Shown here: positions 1 through 9,329 of the stretch, piece by piece | Layout of the letters: the number at the start of each line of letters is the position of its first letter | Numbering within the stretch: position 1 is the stretch's first letter | Assembly: GCF_039793925.1 (NCBI RefSeq) | Contig: NZ_JBAMME010000199.1 | Coordinates: forward strand, 70,367 to 134,366 | Source of the DNA: Thermogutta sp039793925 | GTDB taxonomy: Bacteria > Planctomycetota > Planctomycetia > Pirellulales > Thermoguttaceae | DNA length: 64,000 nt | Direction: 5' to 3' | Notes under the pieces: model-generated | Seen by the model: the letters and a program-made list of their open reading frames with translations, nothing else | Told to the model about the DNA's origin: nothing | Databases searched by the model: none | Position numbers and translations under genes: made by a program

Positions 1-1847
1 TGGTTTTCTCCCGCGCGAATGGCCGTGGAGGGCGTCGGGTCAAGGCGAAGCCATGCCCCGTATTTCCACACTTCCGGCGGCTTGCCACCCAGCAGTTCGG
101 GAGAGAGCTTGTCGGGGCTGAGATAAGCTTCCACCCAGGCGTGGGCATCGCGCTGCCGGGCCTGATAGAATCCCCCCAGTGTGTTGAACTCCTCCGTTTT
201 GTACCCAATGACGATTCGCGTGGGGATTCCCCGGCAACGTAGAAGGAGTGCCAACGCTGTGGCGAAATATTCGCAATGTCCTTTCCGTGTTTCAGTGAGA
301 AAATCGACCACAGGATCAAGCTGAGGATCACGCGCGACCGCCTCGCCGGAGTATTGAAACTTGCCCGAAAAGGCCAGAATCTGCTCGAAATGCTTGGCAA
401 TGTGGAAGTGATCTTCCTCAGGCCAGGGTGCCTCTTTGGCCCACTTGGTGGCGAGTTGCTCCAAACGATCCCACCCCCGTCTGTAATACAGCTCACGATG
501 GACCACGAAACGCCCGCCCCACCAATCGGGCTGGAAAATGATCCAGGGAAGTTGCAGAAAAGGGCCCTGTAGCACCGGCTCCGGGGCCGGGACAAGATCA
601 GCCAGGCGGTTGAACTCCAAGGCTGATGTGGTCATCTCAATAGTAGCCCGCCGATCCTGTTCTGTAACTCTCAGGACCCGGGTACGATCAGTATCGTAAA
701 GCAGAGGGGAATCGTCCCATTTGCCCACCGGCCAAATGGCGAAAACCTCCGAACCCTGGGTGCGTTCCAGAACAACTCTTTGCAGGAAGAGTGATTGCCC
801 TGGTCCACGGAAAAGCGGTTGAAGAGGACGAGTCTCGTTTTGGACAAAGAAGGGATTCAATGACCAATGTTTCTCGTAGTAGGCCTGGAGCGATCCACCT
901 CGCAGATAGAGCGGTCCCACATATCCCAGTGGCTTTCCGTCGAGGGTCGCGAGCTCCACTCGCATCACAGGCGTAGGGTCGTCCAGGAGGTCCCCCACCT
1001 CCTCTAAAGTGACTGCGGCATCGAAACCCACCGTTCGGAGAGGTGCGGGCGCAAGACCCGGCCAGGGACGCGTGCTGAGTCGCGGAACGATAAGAAACAC
1101 GAGCCCGCTGAAAAGGGCGGAACTGACCACCAGGCGGGCCACTCTGCCCAGCAATCCCCAGTTGATCCCGAGCGGCGAACGCGGATCAGGCGGATCCCCC
1201 ATCACAGCAATGATCACCGTCGGGAATGCGTCGTTCTCCTGGGAGCCCATGCGACCCACGTGCTGGTTGCTCACCATACCCCATTCACCAAAATACGTCA
1301 CCAGGAGGAGGGCCGTGAGGGCCAAAATCAGATACACGACCAGCAGTAATCCGAAAATGACCCCGTGAAAAAACGCGCAGGCGGAGACGACCTGAAAAAT
1401 GCTCAGCATGAGCAAATAGCGGTAGATCCGGACGTCCTTTCGCTGGAACTGCAGGACACACTGAATGTACACCAAAAGATTAGCCACAATCAGAACATGG
1501 AGTGGCCCGGAATACCGGAGCACGTCGAACCCCGTGATCACCAGCGCGCCAACCAAAAGGATGTTGGTAACCCACCCGGGGAAAGCAAAGATTCTCCCTA
1601 GGTCAACCAATAGCAAACTGGCGAGAGAAGCGACTAGAGCCAGCGACATCAACCAGCGTGATTGCTGGCCCATCGCCAAAAGGAACGTCCCCAGCGCCGC
1701 CAGCGCCGCCATATTGATCTGCAGCAGGCGCGTGAGCCAGGTGCTGACGGTCTGGTGGCGTCTCTCCCTGTTGATTGCGATCGGCCCGTCACGACCTGGC
1801 GACGGTTTGGTATTCAAAAATGTTGTCAAGGTTCCCAGATGTGACAT
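1..1847 (-). CDS. Transglutaminase-like membrane protein (TgpA type), 3' end beyond the window
   Basis: The reading frame is open from the left edge to an ATG at 1847, so the C-terminus is missing. The first ~200 residues are rich in hydrophobic stretches, which suggests several membrane segments. An extracytoplasmic transglutaminase domain follows. Its catalytic triad is visible: Cys525 in GHCEYFATALALL, His569 in RDAHAWVEAY and Asp603 in LRLDPTPS. This layout (N-terminal TM bundle plus transglutaminase core) is that of TgpA/DUF3488 proteins, whose substrate is mostly unknown. The gene overlaps the end of the DUF58 gene by 59 bases, so the two are probably co-translated. A start further in (ATG about 45 residues later) is possible. 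A MoxR ATPase often accompanies this pair but is not upstream here. Confidence 0.85.
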   Translation of the reverse strand, partial: MSHLGTLTTFLNTKPSPGRDGPIAINRERRHQTVSTWLTRLLQINMAALAALGTFLLAMGQQSRWLMSLALVASLASLLLVDLGRIFAFPGWVTNILLVGALVITGFDVLRYSGPLHVLIVANLLVYIQCVLQFQRKDVRIYRYLLMLSIFQVVSACAFFHGVIFGLLLVVYLILALTALLLVTYFGEWGMVSNQHVGRMGSQENDAFPTVIIAVMGDPPDPRSPLGINWGLLGRVARLVVSSALFSGLVFLIVPRLSTRPWPGLAPAPLRTVGFDAAVTLEEVGDLLDDPTPVMRVELATLDGKPLGYVGPLYLRGGSLQAYYEKHWSLNPFFVQNETRPLQPLFRGPGQSLFLQRVVLERTQGSEVFAIWPVGKWDDSPLLYDTDRTRVLRVTEQDRRATIEMTTSALEFNRLADLVPAPEPVLQGPFLQLPWIIFQPDWWGGRFVVHRELYYRRGWDRLEQLATKWAKEAPWPEEDHFHIAKHFEQILAFSGKFQYSGEAVARDPQLDPVVDFLTETRKGHCEYFATALALLLRCRGIPTRIVIGYKTEEFNTLGGFYQARQRDAHAWVEAYLSPDKLSPELLGGKPPEVWKYGAWLRLDPTPSTAIRAGEN

Positions 1848-3042
1848 CAATGACTTCCAGCCGAAAATCTCGCGAGAGGGTACTCGCTTGCCCGGAACGG
1901 GCTGCCAGGGCGTCCCTTTGGACGGACTGGCCCCTTCTATCACCAGATAAACCGGGTCGAAATTGCAAGGGACTTGTGGTGACCAGAAGAAAATCGGCGT
2001 GTTGGGGGCTTTTCTGACGAGCCTCCGCAAACAGGGTCACCAGGCGATCCTCCTCCGAAGGCTCGGCTCTGGTCAAAACGTCCATTGCCCGTTCCAGAAA
2101 TCCGGGCGAAGCGGGTCCGCCCAACCAGACGACATCTTCTGCGCTGACGCCCAGAAGGAGGGAGCCTCCCCCTTTCCGACAGAGATCGTGGATCACGGTG
2201 GCGACGAAACTGATCGCCTTTTCCACGTCCTCTTCACTTTTGAAAACGTCCTGGCTCTCGGGTTGATTGGCACGACAGCACAGGTTGAGTAGGACGGTCA
2301 GATGCTGCTCACGAGGGCGGTCGAATTGCCGCACCAGCAGTTCCCCATGTCGAGCCGAACTTCGCCAATGAACCAGGCGGGGACTATCGCCGGCCTGCCA
2401 GCTTCGAAGTCCGTAAAAATCTCCCGACACTCGGTCCGCACACCTTTCGGCCCGGCTTCCGCCCTCAAATGTGAAATGTTGACGCCGCCGCCAATTCTCG
2501 GTGAGTCGTCCCAGTCGGGGACACACGCTGATTCGGTCATAGAGGTCGACCTGGCGACGAGCTTCAAACAATCCAAGAGGGAAGCGAGTTGTCAAAACGA
2601 GCGGACCGAGCGTGTAGCATCCGCGTCGGCCAATCCTTCCCCGGTAAGCCAGGGTTTGAGGGCAGGTGCCATCCACGTAGGGGAAAAACACCCGAACGCT
2701 CTTGGTGTCCGCGTTCGGATCCGAACTGTCTCGCTGCACGGAATCCAATACAGAAACCATCCACACCTTGCCTCGGGGTGGAGAAACGGCCAATTGGAGG
2801 TCCACAACCAGCAGATCCCCCGCGCATATTTGGGCGGGGACTCTCCGGCGGACGGATAGGTGGCGTATATTCCGCCCCGCCATACGCCAGCTTAAGAACA
2901 GCGGCGCGGCGATCAGGCCAGCCAGAAGCAGCAGCAGATTAACCTGCCGCACCATGGCGGCCAGAAAGATACCCACCACCAGGAAAGCATAATAACGCCC
3001 CACCGGCGTGAGACTAACGGTTATTTTGGCTCGCGTGCTCAT
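1789..3042 (-). CDS. DUF58 domain protein
   Basis: 417 residues. Two hydrophobic segments lie near the N-terminus (about residues 14-50). The DUF58 core follows, with the family signature around GDFYGLRSWQAGDSPRLVHW and the SSARHGELLVRQFD segment. DUF58 proteins have a von Willebrand A-like C-terminal half and usually occur with MoxR ATPases and transglutaminases. The downstream transglutaminase fits that pattern. The in-frame GTG one codon upstream is an alternative start. A TATAAT box sits only 9 bases before the ATG on this strand (3052-3057), so a very short leader is possible. The biochemical role is unknown. Confidence 0.88.
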   Translation of the reverse strand: MSTRAKITVSLTPVGRYYAFLVVGIFLAAMVRQVNLLLLLAGLIAAPLFLSWRMAGRNIRHLSVRRRVPAQICAGDLLVVDLQLAVSPPRGKVWMVSVLDSVQRDSSDPNADTKSVRVFFPYVDGTCPQTLAYRGRIGRRGCYTLGPLVLTTRFPLGLFEARRQVDLYDRISVCPRLGRLTENWRRRQHFTFEGGSRAERCADRVSGDFYGLRSWQAGDSPRLVHWRSSARHGELLVRQFDRPREQHLTVLLNLCCRANQPESQDVFKSEEDVEKAISFVATVIHDLCRKGGGSLLLGVSAEDVVWLGGPASPGFLERAMDVLTRAEPSEEDRLVTLFAEARQKSPQHADFLLVTTSPLQFRPGLSGDRRGQSVQRDALAARSGQASTLSRDFRLEVIDVTSGNLDNIFEYQTVARS

Positions 3043-3116
3043 CACGCATCAATTATAAGCGAGCCTGGCCGTCGGGATGTTGTCGTCTTTGTGTGAATAA
3101 TAAGCAAAGTGTTGCC

Positions 3117-4262
3117 TCACCCAGTGGGCTGGTCCGATGAGCCGTGACGGCGAAGGAATTCGTCCCGGAGTTGGCGGACCAACTCCTCCCGCCTTTCAAA
3201 CAACCGTTTGAGGGGGCGGCGGGAGCGTCGGGTCAGAGCGTACGACGTGAGAAGCGGCATGGCCACAGTGGAATCAATGTAACACACCACCGAGTCCGGC
3301 ACACGATCGGGATCGACCTTTCCCCAGCTCACCGCTTCTTGAGGGGTAGCCCCGGAGAGTCCACCGGTATCCGGCCGCGCGTCGGTAAATTGCAGGAAAT
3401 AATCGTGGCCTTTCGTCTCAATTTCCAGAATATCGGTCACATGAGGAGCCGTTTGAAGCACGAAGTTCTTGGGACTTCCTCCGCCGAAAATGACCACTGC
3501 TGAGCGGCGTCCTTCCTGCTTCGACCAGTAGTAAATGGCCGCCGTCTCGTTGACGTCGGCAAGAGGATCGAGTACGAGCTGCGAATCGCGAAAGCGCTCG
3601 GCGGCGGCCACCATCCCGATGGTGGAGTCGCCCGGAGAACTAGTGTAGACCGGCACACCGCAACGGTAGGCTGCAGCGAGCACGGAAACGTGCGGAAGTC
3701 CCGCCTTCTCCTCGGCTTCCGCCGCGTATTTCCCCATGTGATGGTGCAGCTCGGCAGTGGTAAGTCGGCCCTGAAATTCTGGGCGAACGAGCATTTCCTG
3801 GACCCGCCGGTCCGTTTCAATCAAGCATTCGTCGAGGGAAAGAAGCACATCGTAAATCCGCACCACACCCACCTCATGGAGATAACGATCGTCGTAGCGG
3901 AAGTCCCCGGCCACCAGTTTGTAATTAAACGCAAAGTGAAGGTCGTGGTAGAGATTGGCGCCCGTGCTCACAATCCAGTCCACGAAACCGGCCTCGATGA
4001 GCGGGACAATGCAGGAAGGCCCCAGTCCAGCGGGAGTGAGGGCGCCGGCCAGCGATATTCCGACCGTCACCTCCGGTTCGAGCATTTTTCGGGTGAATAG
4101 TTGGAGCGCTTCTCTCAACCTTCCGGCGTTGTACGCCAGAAAGCACTGATCGATCAGGTCAGCCGCCGACTCATCACCTTTTATCTCTGGGGGCAGAATG
4201 CGTCGGCCGGAAAGCAGCATGTCGTGTTCGGATTTATGGTTTCGTCGTGGGCAATCCTTCAT
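3117..4262 (-). CDS. Deoxyhypusine synthase-like protein
   Basis: 381 residues. The sequence resembles deoxyhypusine synthase along its length: the N-terminal SLAGALTPAG region, a central GGGSPKNF nucleotide-binding segment, and the C-terminal SWGKV motif with the lysine (Lys315) that forms the enzyme-imine intermediate in eukaryotic DHS. Bacteria lack eIF5A. Some bacterial members of this family make homospermidine or act on other polyamine substrates, so the substrate cannot be assigned here. The ATG at 4262 has TTGGAG 8 bases upstream. A TTG five codons earlier is less likely. The gene stands alone, with a 74-base gap to DUF58 downstream. Confidence 0.85.
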   Translation of the reverse strand: MKDCPRRNHKSEHDMLLSGRRILPPEIKGDESAADLIDQCFLAYNAGRLREALQLFTRKMLEPEVTVGISLAGALTPAGLGPSCIVPLIEAGFVDWIVSTGANLYHDLHFAFNYKLVAGDFRYDDRYLHEVGVVRIYDVLLSLDECLIETDRRVQEMLVRPEFQGRLTTAELHHHMGKYAAEAEEKAGLPHVSVLAAAYRCGVPVYTSSPGDSTIGMVAAAERFRDSQLVLDPLADVNETAAIYYWSKQEGRRSAVVIFGGGSPKNFVLQTAPHVTDILEIETKGHDYFLQFTDARPDTGGLSGATPQEAVSWGKVDPDRVPDSVVCYIDSTVAMPLLTSYALTRRSRRPLKRLFERREELVRQLRDEFLRRHGSSDQPTG

Positions 4263-4826
4263 CGCGGAGAACTCCAAAGGATTGTTTGTCCAACTGTTTT
4301 TCGAAGCTTAAACCCGTAAGCGTCCGGGGTGCTCGGGCCGGCTATCTCCTGCGAAAACAAGTTCGACAGAAACGAAGCAAGCCGCGTTCCGTGGCTGGGC
4401 ACAATTTCCGCGTTTCTTGGTGGCTTGCTCACACCGGTGTTGGAGGTACCCCGAGGAAGTCTGTAGGAAGAGTTAATTAAACCCCAAAAATCGGGGGTTA
4501 GAAAGGGCCCAAGCGCTGAAATTTTATCGGGGTGCCACGTCGACACCAGTTAGAAAACGGCGGATTTCCTCTCGGCGGGGCAATTTCTGCCATTTTCATC
4601 GAAAAGGTATCGACGCGCCGTCAGTTTTGTCAGCCAAAAGTGTCCGCGATGAGACCCCGCCAATAATGTCTTGTGCGTTGTGCGCTTGACAGCGCCGGCG
4701 CAATAAGGGAGGCGCAGATTCCCAATCCCGCATCGATTTTGAGTCTTGCGGTGCACAAACGGCTGCTCATCGGCAGATTTCCGAGATGGTAGGTGGACGG
4801 TTCTCAGCGATTCGGGAGGTGACGCT
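4263..4826. other. Intergenic region between divergent genes
   Basis: About 560 bases separate the DHS-like gene (-) from the phosphodiesterase (+), so promoters for both must lie here. A short inverted repeat AACCCC/GGGGTT is present near 4479-4500. A TTGACA sits near 4686 but has no good -10 at standard spacing. I see no gene or RNA family. Confidence 0.5.
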
Positions 4827-6104
4827 ATGAGGCGGTTCGTTCGACCTCTGGTTCTCGTGGCCCTGGGATTAATGCTGCTGTGGGGCCACCCGGTTCTCGC
4901 AGAAGAGTCCGGAAAGGCAGCAAAACCGCAAAACATCATCCTCATTGGATGGGATGGTGCACAACGGGCGCACGTGATGGAATGTTTGCAACGCGGGGAG
5001 CTCCCCAACCTCCAACAGCTCGCCAAAGAAGGGGCCCTCGTCAACATCGACGTCGTCACGGGGGCGACCGACACCAAAGCCGGGTGGACGCAGATCCTTA
5101 CAGGTTACAATCCTGAAGTCACAGGGGTCTACAGCAACGGGCGATACCGGGATGTTCCCAAGGGCCTGAGCGTTTTTGAGCGTCTCAAGGAGCATTTCGG
5201 CCCCGATTTTGTGTGTGTCGCGGTGATCGGTAAGCGGGAGCACTGCGGTGAAATCCGGGAGCCATTCAAACGGCAGATTACTGATGAGGAAGCGGCCAAG
5301 ATTCAGAGCCAACGTGAAGCGCAAGCCAAGCAACAGGCGCAGGCCCGACAACAAGGCCAGCAAAAACAGCAGGCGCAGCCCGGTCAAGCAGGCCAGAGGC
5401 GGGCTCAGCAGAAAGCTGGGCAGCCAGCCCAACCCGGCGCAGGTCGGCAAGTCATTGGTCGGGTTGTCGAAGAGAACGGCGTCAAATATCTCGTTTTCGA
5501 AGGCTCGCCGTATTACACCATGCACAAAGCCTGCGATGTTTGGGAATATGGTTTGATGGAGGACGAGAAAGTCGGTTCGCGGGCTATTGAGCTTTTGGAA
5601 AAGTACCGCGATAAGCCGTTTTTCTTCTTTGTGCATTTTGCGTCTGTGGATCATCAGGGGCATCGCTTCGGAGAAAATTCTAAGGAGTACAACGATGCCC
5701 TCATCTCCAACGACGCATGGCTGGGCAAGATCGTTGAAAAGCTGAAAGAGCTTGGTCTGTACGATAAGACACTCATTTATGTGACGGCTGACCACGGATT
5801 CAATGAAGGAACCACGAACCACAGTTATGCCCCTTATGTGTTCCTGGCGACAAACGATCCCCTGGTGAAGCGGGATGGGATGCGGCAGGACATTGCTCCG
5901 ACAATTCTTGCGCGGTTTGGAGTGGACCTGAGCAAGCTTCAGCCGCCGCTGGACGGCGAACCGTTGACGCAGCCCGCTACGAAGCCGGTTTTAAAAGCTC
6001 CGGAAACCCCACCGGCAAGAGCCCAGGGAGTCCGGGCACAGAGGCGGGGAGGGCAGCGACGCGCTCAACAAGGTCAGGCGGCACCCGCCACACAGGCTCC
6101 CTAA
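4827..6104 (+). CDS. Exported type I phosphodiesterase/alkaline phosphatase-superfamily protein
   Basis: 425 residues. The ATG at 4827 follows GGGAGGTGAC and opens a signal peptide (MRRFVRPLVLVALGLMLLWG, cleavage near HPVLA). The earlier in-frame start lacks this. The metallophosphatase core shows an N-terminal GWDGAQR metal site with the nucleophile-region Thr/Asp, then GYNPEVTGVYSNG, HFASVDHQGH and the C-terminal TADHGFNEGTTNH metal-binding motif. These are hallmarks of type I phosphodiesterase/nucleotide pyrophosphatases. An insertion at about residues 155-205 is almost entirely Gln/Ala/Gly/Arg and interrupts the fold. A second Gln/Arg/Ala-rich tail ends the protein. The substrate is unknown. 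A terminator follows at 6178. Confidence 0.88.
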   Translation: MRRFVRPLVLVALGLMLLWGHPVLAEESGKAAKPQNIILIGWDGAQRAHVMECLQRGELPNLQQLAKEGALVNIDVVTGATDTKAGWTQILTGYNPEVTGVYSNGRYRDVPKGLSVFERLKEHFGPDFVCVAVIGKREHCGEIREPFKRQITDEEAAKIQSQREAQAKQQAQARQQGQQKQQAQPGQAGQRRAQQKAGQPAQPGAGRQVIGRVVEENGVKYLVFEGSPYYTMHKACDVWEYGLMEDEKVGSRAIELLEKYRDKPFFFFVHFASVDHQGHRFGENSKEYNDALISNDAWLGKIVEKLKELGLYDKTLIYVTADHGFNEGTTNHSYAPYVFLATNDPLVKRDGMRQDIAPTILARFGVDLSKLQPPLDGEPLTQPATKPVLKAPETPPARAQGVRAQRRGGQRRAQQGQAAPATQAP

Positions 6105-6177
6105 AGGCCAGCGGGCCGTTGATCTGCCGTAGGAACACGTGGGAGGCAGAAACCCGTCACCCGTGAGCTCGTCCGTG

Positions 6178-6211
6178 GGTAGGGGTGAAACAACTCGCCC
6201 CTACCTTTTTT
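6178..6211. terminator. Rho-independent terminator between convergent genes
   Basis: A perfect 8-bp stem (GGTAGGGG at 6178-6185, CCCCTACC at 6198-6205) with a 12-base loop is followed by six T. On the plus strand it ends the phosphodiesterase transcript. The stem could also act on the response regulator transcript from the other side. Confidence 0.85.
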
Positions 6212-6230
6212 GTTCGTTTGGCAATATTTT

Positions 6231-7607
6231 TCATTCAGAAGGGCCGCTGCGGTTTGAAGGAGATAGGGCTTCCAAGGCCTTGAGCTTGTAAATGAGTGCC
6301 CGCCGGCTGATGCCTAACTTTTTAGCGGCCAACGTTCGGTTGCCGCCGCACTCGGCAAGGGTGGACAGGATTGTTGCCCTTTCCACTGCGGAGAGACGGC
6401 CTACCTCAAATTCTCGGGTCACTTCCTGCGCCGAAGACGCCAGGGCGGCCAGCTCGGGTGGGAGATGCTCCGGAAGGATGATATTTCCCTGCGCGAGCAA
6501 GCACGCCCGCTGGATCGCGTTTCGCAATTGCCGCACATTTCCCGGCCAGTGATATGAGAGCAGAGCGGCCATCGCCTGTGGTGAAAATCGTACGGGTTGG
6601 CGCGCAAACTGACGGCCGAAAAACTCGGCCAGCGGGAGAATATCCTCACGGCGCTCCTTCAACGGGGGGACAGTGAGTTCCACCACATTGATGCGGAAAT
6701 AGAGGTCTTCGCGAAACCGCCCGGTTTTTACAAGTTCCTCGAGATTGCGGTTGGTGGCCGCGAGGAGCCGGAAGTCGGCCTTTACAGGTTTTTCACTGCC
6801 AACGGGGATGATCTCTCCAGTTTCCAATGCCCGCAATAGCTTGGCCTGAACGGTGAGAGGCAGTTCCCCAATTTCGTCAAGAAACAGGGTGCCCCCGTGC
6901 GCTGAGCGAAAATATCCTATGCGGTCCGCAGTTGCCCCGGTAAACGCCCCAGCAACATGCCCGAAAAGCTCGCTCTCGACGAGTGATTCCGGCAAACCTG
7001 CGCAATTGGCAGCAACGAATGGGCCCTCTCGTCGAGAACTCCAGTCGCGAATGAGCCGTGCCACCACCTCCTTTCCACTGCCGCTTGGGCCAAGGATCAA
7101 AACTGGGGCCTCTGATTGTGCGACGAGATAAGCTGTTTCCAGAACCTTCTGAAACGCGGCACTCACGCACACCACGTGGGAAGGCAGCGGCGGTAAACGC
7201 GATGTCGTGGCAAGCTCGTCAGCACGCCCCACGTGATCAAGAATGGCGGTTTCCAATTCCTCAAGATCGACGGGCTTGAGGAGATAATCGACGGCCCCAA
7301 TCTTCATCGCTTCCACCGCCTCGCGGACATCGCCGTAAGCAGTGATCAGAATGACCGGGATTTCAGGGTGGTTTTTCCTTAATTCCGGCAAAAATTCCAG
7401 CCCCGATTTCCCCGGTAATCGAACGTCCAGAAGCACAAGAGCAGGATGTTCTTGAGCCATTCGTTGCCCTGCTTCGGCGGCTGAAGCCGCTTCCATGGTG
7501 CGAAAGCCCAGTGACTGCACCACCTCGGCAAACAGCTTGCGGTGGGCCTCGTCGTCATCCACGATCAGAATCAGCGGCTGCTTGCTGGGGTTACCGCGCA
7601 TGGGCAT
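6231..7607 (-). CDS. Sigma-54-dependent response regulator, NtrC/ZraR type
   Basis: 458 residues in the canonical three-part layout. The receiver domain spans 11-125, with acidic pocket DDD (17-19), phospho-acceptor Asp61 (LLDVRLPG) and Lys111. The AAA+ domain spans about 145-375, with Walker A GPSGSGKE (173-180), the sigma-54 contact loop GAFTGA (220-225) intact, and Walker B LFLDEIG (241-247). A Fis-type helix-turn-helix lies at about 412-447 (GGNRTLAAKKLGISRRALIYKL). It should activate sigma-54 promoters when phosphorylated by the histidine kinase encoded 80 bases upstream. Target sites are unknown, but a candidate sigma-54 promoter lies upstream of the first gene of this cluster. Confidence 0.95.
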   Translation of the reverse strand: MPMRGNPSKQPLILIVDDDEAHRKLFAEVVQSLGFRTMEAASAAEAGQRMAQEHPALVLLDVRLPGKSGLEFLPELRKNHPEIPVILITAYGDVREAVEAMKIGAVDYLLKPVDLEELETAILDHVGRADELATTSRLPPLPSHVVCVSAAFQKVLETAYLVAQSEAPVLILGPSGSGKEVVARLIRDWSSRREGPFVAANCAGLPESLVESELFGHVAGAFTGATADRIGYFRSAHGGTLFLDEIGELPLTVQAKLLRALETGEIIPVGSEKPVKADFRLLAATNRNLEELVKTGRFREDLYFRINVVELTVPPLKERREDILPLAEFFGRQFARQPVRFSPQAMAALLSYHWPGNVRQLRNAIQRACLLAQGNIILPEHLPPELAALASSAQEVTREFEVGRLSAVERATILSTLAECGGNRTLAAKKLGISRRALIYKLKALEALSPSNRSGPSE

Positions 7608-7686
7608 GGGATGTAGATGTCAAGGTTATTTTTTACCCCAGTCTGGCGTGCGACCAAGCTTCCCGAAAATTGCGTTCTTTGGCCTT

Positions 7687-9216
7687 TTAGGGTTTCCGCT
7701 GCCCTGGGGATTCAGGGTTTGATGCAAGGTCTCCTTGGGCTGAGGTGCAGGTTCCGCGTCGTGCCGCTCTCTCGGAAGTGCACGTGTGTTTCCGTTTCTG
7801 CAAAGGGATTAAGATGCGAAACACAGAGCCGCCTTGTGGCACGGGCTGGTACTGAATGTCCCAGCCATGGGCCTCAACAACTTTGCGAACCAGGGCCAAT
7901 CCCAGGCCACTCCCCTGCGGATCGGTTGAGAAATACGGCGTAAATAGTCGCGGAATCAGCTCTGGGGGAATCCCTGGCCCGTGATCTCTCACTTCAATTG
8001 TACAGCAATTGGAAGAGACACGCGTGCTAATCTCTATGGACGTTCCCGGGTACGTGAATTTGACCGCATTGTGCAGCAGATTGAAGAGTGCCTGACGAAG
8101 TAGCTCGGGATCAGCCCAGAAAACGATCGGGTGGTCTGGCTGTTCATAGTGACAGCGAACGGCTTTGGCATCGCAATCGGGCTCCAGGAGTGTGAGAAGC
8201 TCCTGAATGATGGGCTCCGGATTGACAGGCTCCCAGCGCGGCAGACACGGTTTTGCGAAAGTAAGGAACTGCGTCAAACGAGCGGCCAGCCGATCACATT
8301 CTTCCATGACCAGGCGGGCTTCGCGGGCAACTGGCGAGTGCAGCTCTTCACTCTGCGCGATTTTTTGGGCCCAACCTCGAATAAGCCCTAATGGATGGCG
8401 CGTTTCATGAGCCAGACCGGCGGCCGCCTGCCCTAGTTCCTCATAGTGTTTGGCCCGTAATTCGGCCAGTCGGCGCTCGTGTTCCGCAGTCAAAGCTCTG
8501 GCGGCAAGGCTCCCTACGACAGCGAGCAGCCCGAGACACCCCAGGCCAGTCCCGAGCTCGACGAGGCGACTGATCGCGGCCCGATGCACCTGCGCGTCGT
8601 AATCGGACCGGTCAAGAAGCAAAATAACAACGAAGATTCCCCCATTGGCAAAGGGGCTGGGACGTTCCTGTTCCGTGGCCTCGCGGAACCAGCGTCCCCA
8701 GCCGAAGCCTCGCCCTCGCCCCGATGCCTCTAGCGGTAGTGGCGAAAGCTCGAAAGGCTTCTGGATCAGGAAACCTTCCGGAAGTCTGGCCCAATCGTTC
8801 GGCGGAATGTCCAAGAGGTTTGCTCCGGCTCGAAGTAAGAACCGGCGACTGTTGTCGGTGATTGCTGCCGCTAGCACGTCATGAGAGTGGACCAGTTCAT
8901 CAAGGGCCACCTGAATTTGCTGATCGAAAAAGGCCCCCAGTCGCCGATGGGAACGGATCGCTCCAATAACGGCTTTGGCCAGGGCGTCGGCCTGCCCGCG
9001 GACGATTTCTTCCGCAGCCATTTGGTCCGTCTGCCATTCGCGCCACTGCCACGCCACAAAAAGCAGTGCCACTGCGAAAAGGAACACGAAGGCCAATAGG
9101 CCGCCTGTGTTCGGGAGGCTTCTCAATCTTCGCCTATTGTCTTTTTGCGAAGGAGTTTCCACTGAGGGAAGGTGTGGGAACGCAGAGCTCGCTAGCGTAG
9201 AGGACGCGTCCTTCAT
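7687..9216 (-). CDS. Membrane sensor histidine kinase, ZraS/HydH type
   Basis: 509 residues. TM1 (about 39-57) and TM2 (about 221-240) bracket a periplasmic sensor of roughly 160 residues. The HisKA domain follows, with phospho-acceptor His270 in AHETRHPLGLI, where most kinases have HEIRNPL. The HATPase domain has N-box LLHNAVKF, DHGPGIPP, and GSGLGLALVRKV. A ~35-residue Arg/Ser/Pro-rich tail after the ATPase domain looks disordered. The gene sits between a ZraP-like periplasmic protein and an NtrC-type regulator. The order and topology match ZraPSR, where the kinase senses metal or envelope stress. The stimulus here is inferred only. Confidence 0.92.
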   Translation of the reverse strand: MKDASSTLASSAFPHLPSVETPSQKDNRRRLRSLPNTGGLLAFVFLFAVALLFVAWQWREWQTDQMAAEEIVRGQADALAKAVIGAIRSHRRLGAFFDQQIQVALDELVHSHDVLAAAITDNSRRFLLRAGANLLDIPPNDWARLPEGFLIQKPFELSPLPLEASGRGRGFGWGRWFREATEQERPSPFANGGIFVVILLLDRSDYDAQVHRAAISRLVELGTGLGCLGLLAVVGSLAARALTAEHERRLAELRAKHYEELGQAAAGLAHETRHPLGLIRGWAQKIAQSEELHSPVAREARLVMEECDRLAARLTQFLTFAKPCLPRWEPVNPEPIIQELLTLLEPDCDAKAVRCHYEQPDHPIVFWADPELLRQALFNLLHNAVKFTYPGTSIEISTRVSSNCCTIEVRDHGPGIPPELIPRLFTPYFSTDPQGSGLGLALVRKVVEAHGWDIQYQPVPQGGSVFRILIPLQKRKHTCTSERAARRGTCTSAQGDLASNPESPGQRKP

Positions 9217-9250
9217 AATGTTTGTGGACTCCCTGAAAGTCTGTGAAAAT

Positions 9251-9278
9251 GGCGGGAGACCTGTTTTGATCTCCCGCC
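9251..9278 (-). terminator. Hairpin between ZraP-like gene and kinase gene
   Basis: A perfect 9-bp stem GGCGGGAGA/TCTCCCGCC with a 10-base loop is followed on the minus strand by ATTTTC. It lies 52 bases beyond the ZraP-like stop codon. It is probably a partial terminator, giving more of the periplasmic protein than of the kinase. Confidence 0.6.
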
Positions 9279-9329
9279 GTTGTAAAGCCGATTACTTGGC
9301 GCTGTCAACCACGGAGCCGTGAGCGGAAT

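Noticed and set aside
4869..5822. Antisense frame of 317 codons in the phosphodiesterase gene
   Set aside because: Leu/Arg-rich low complexity mirrors the Gln/Ala repeats on the sense strand. Not a gene.
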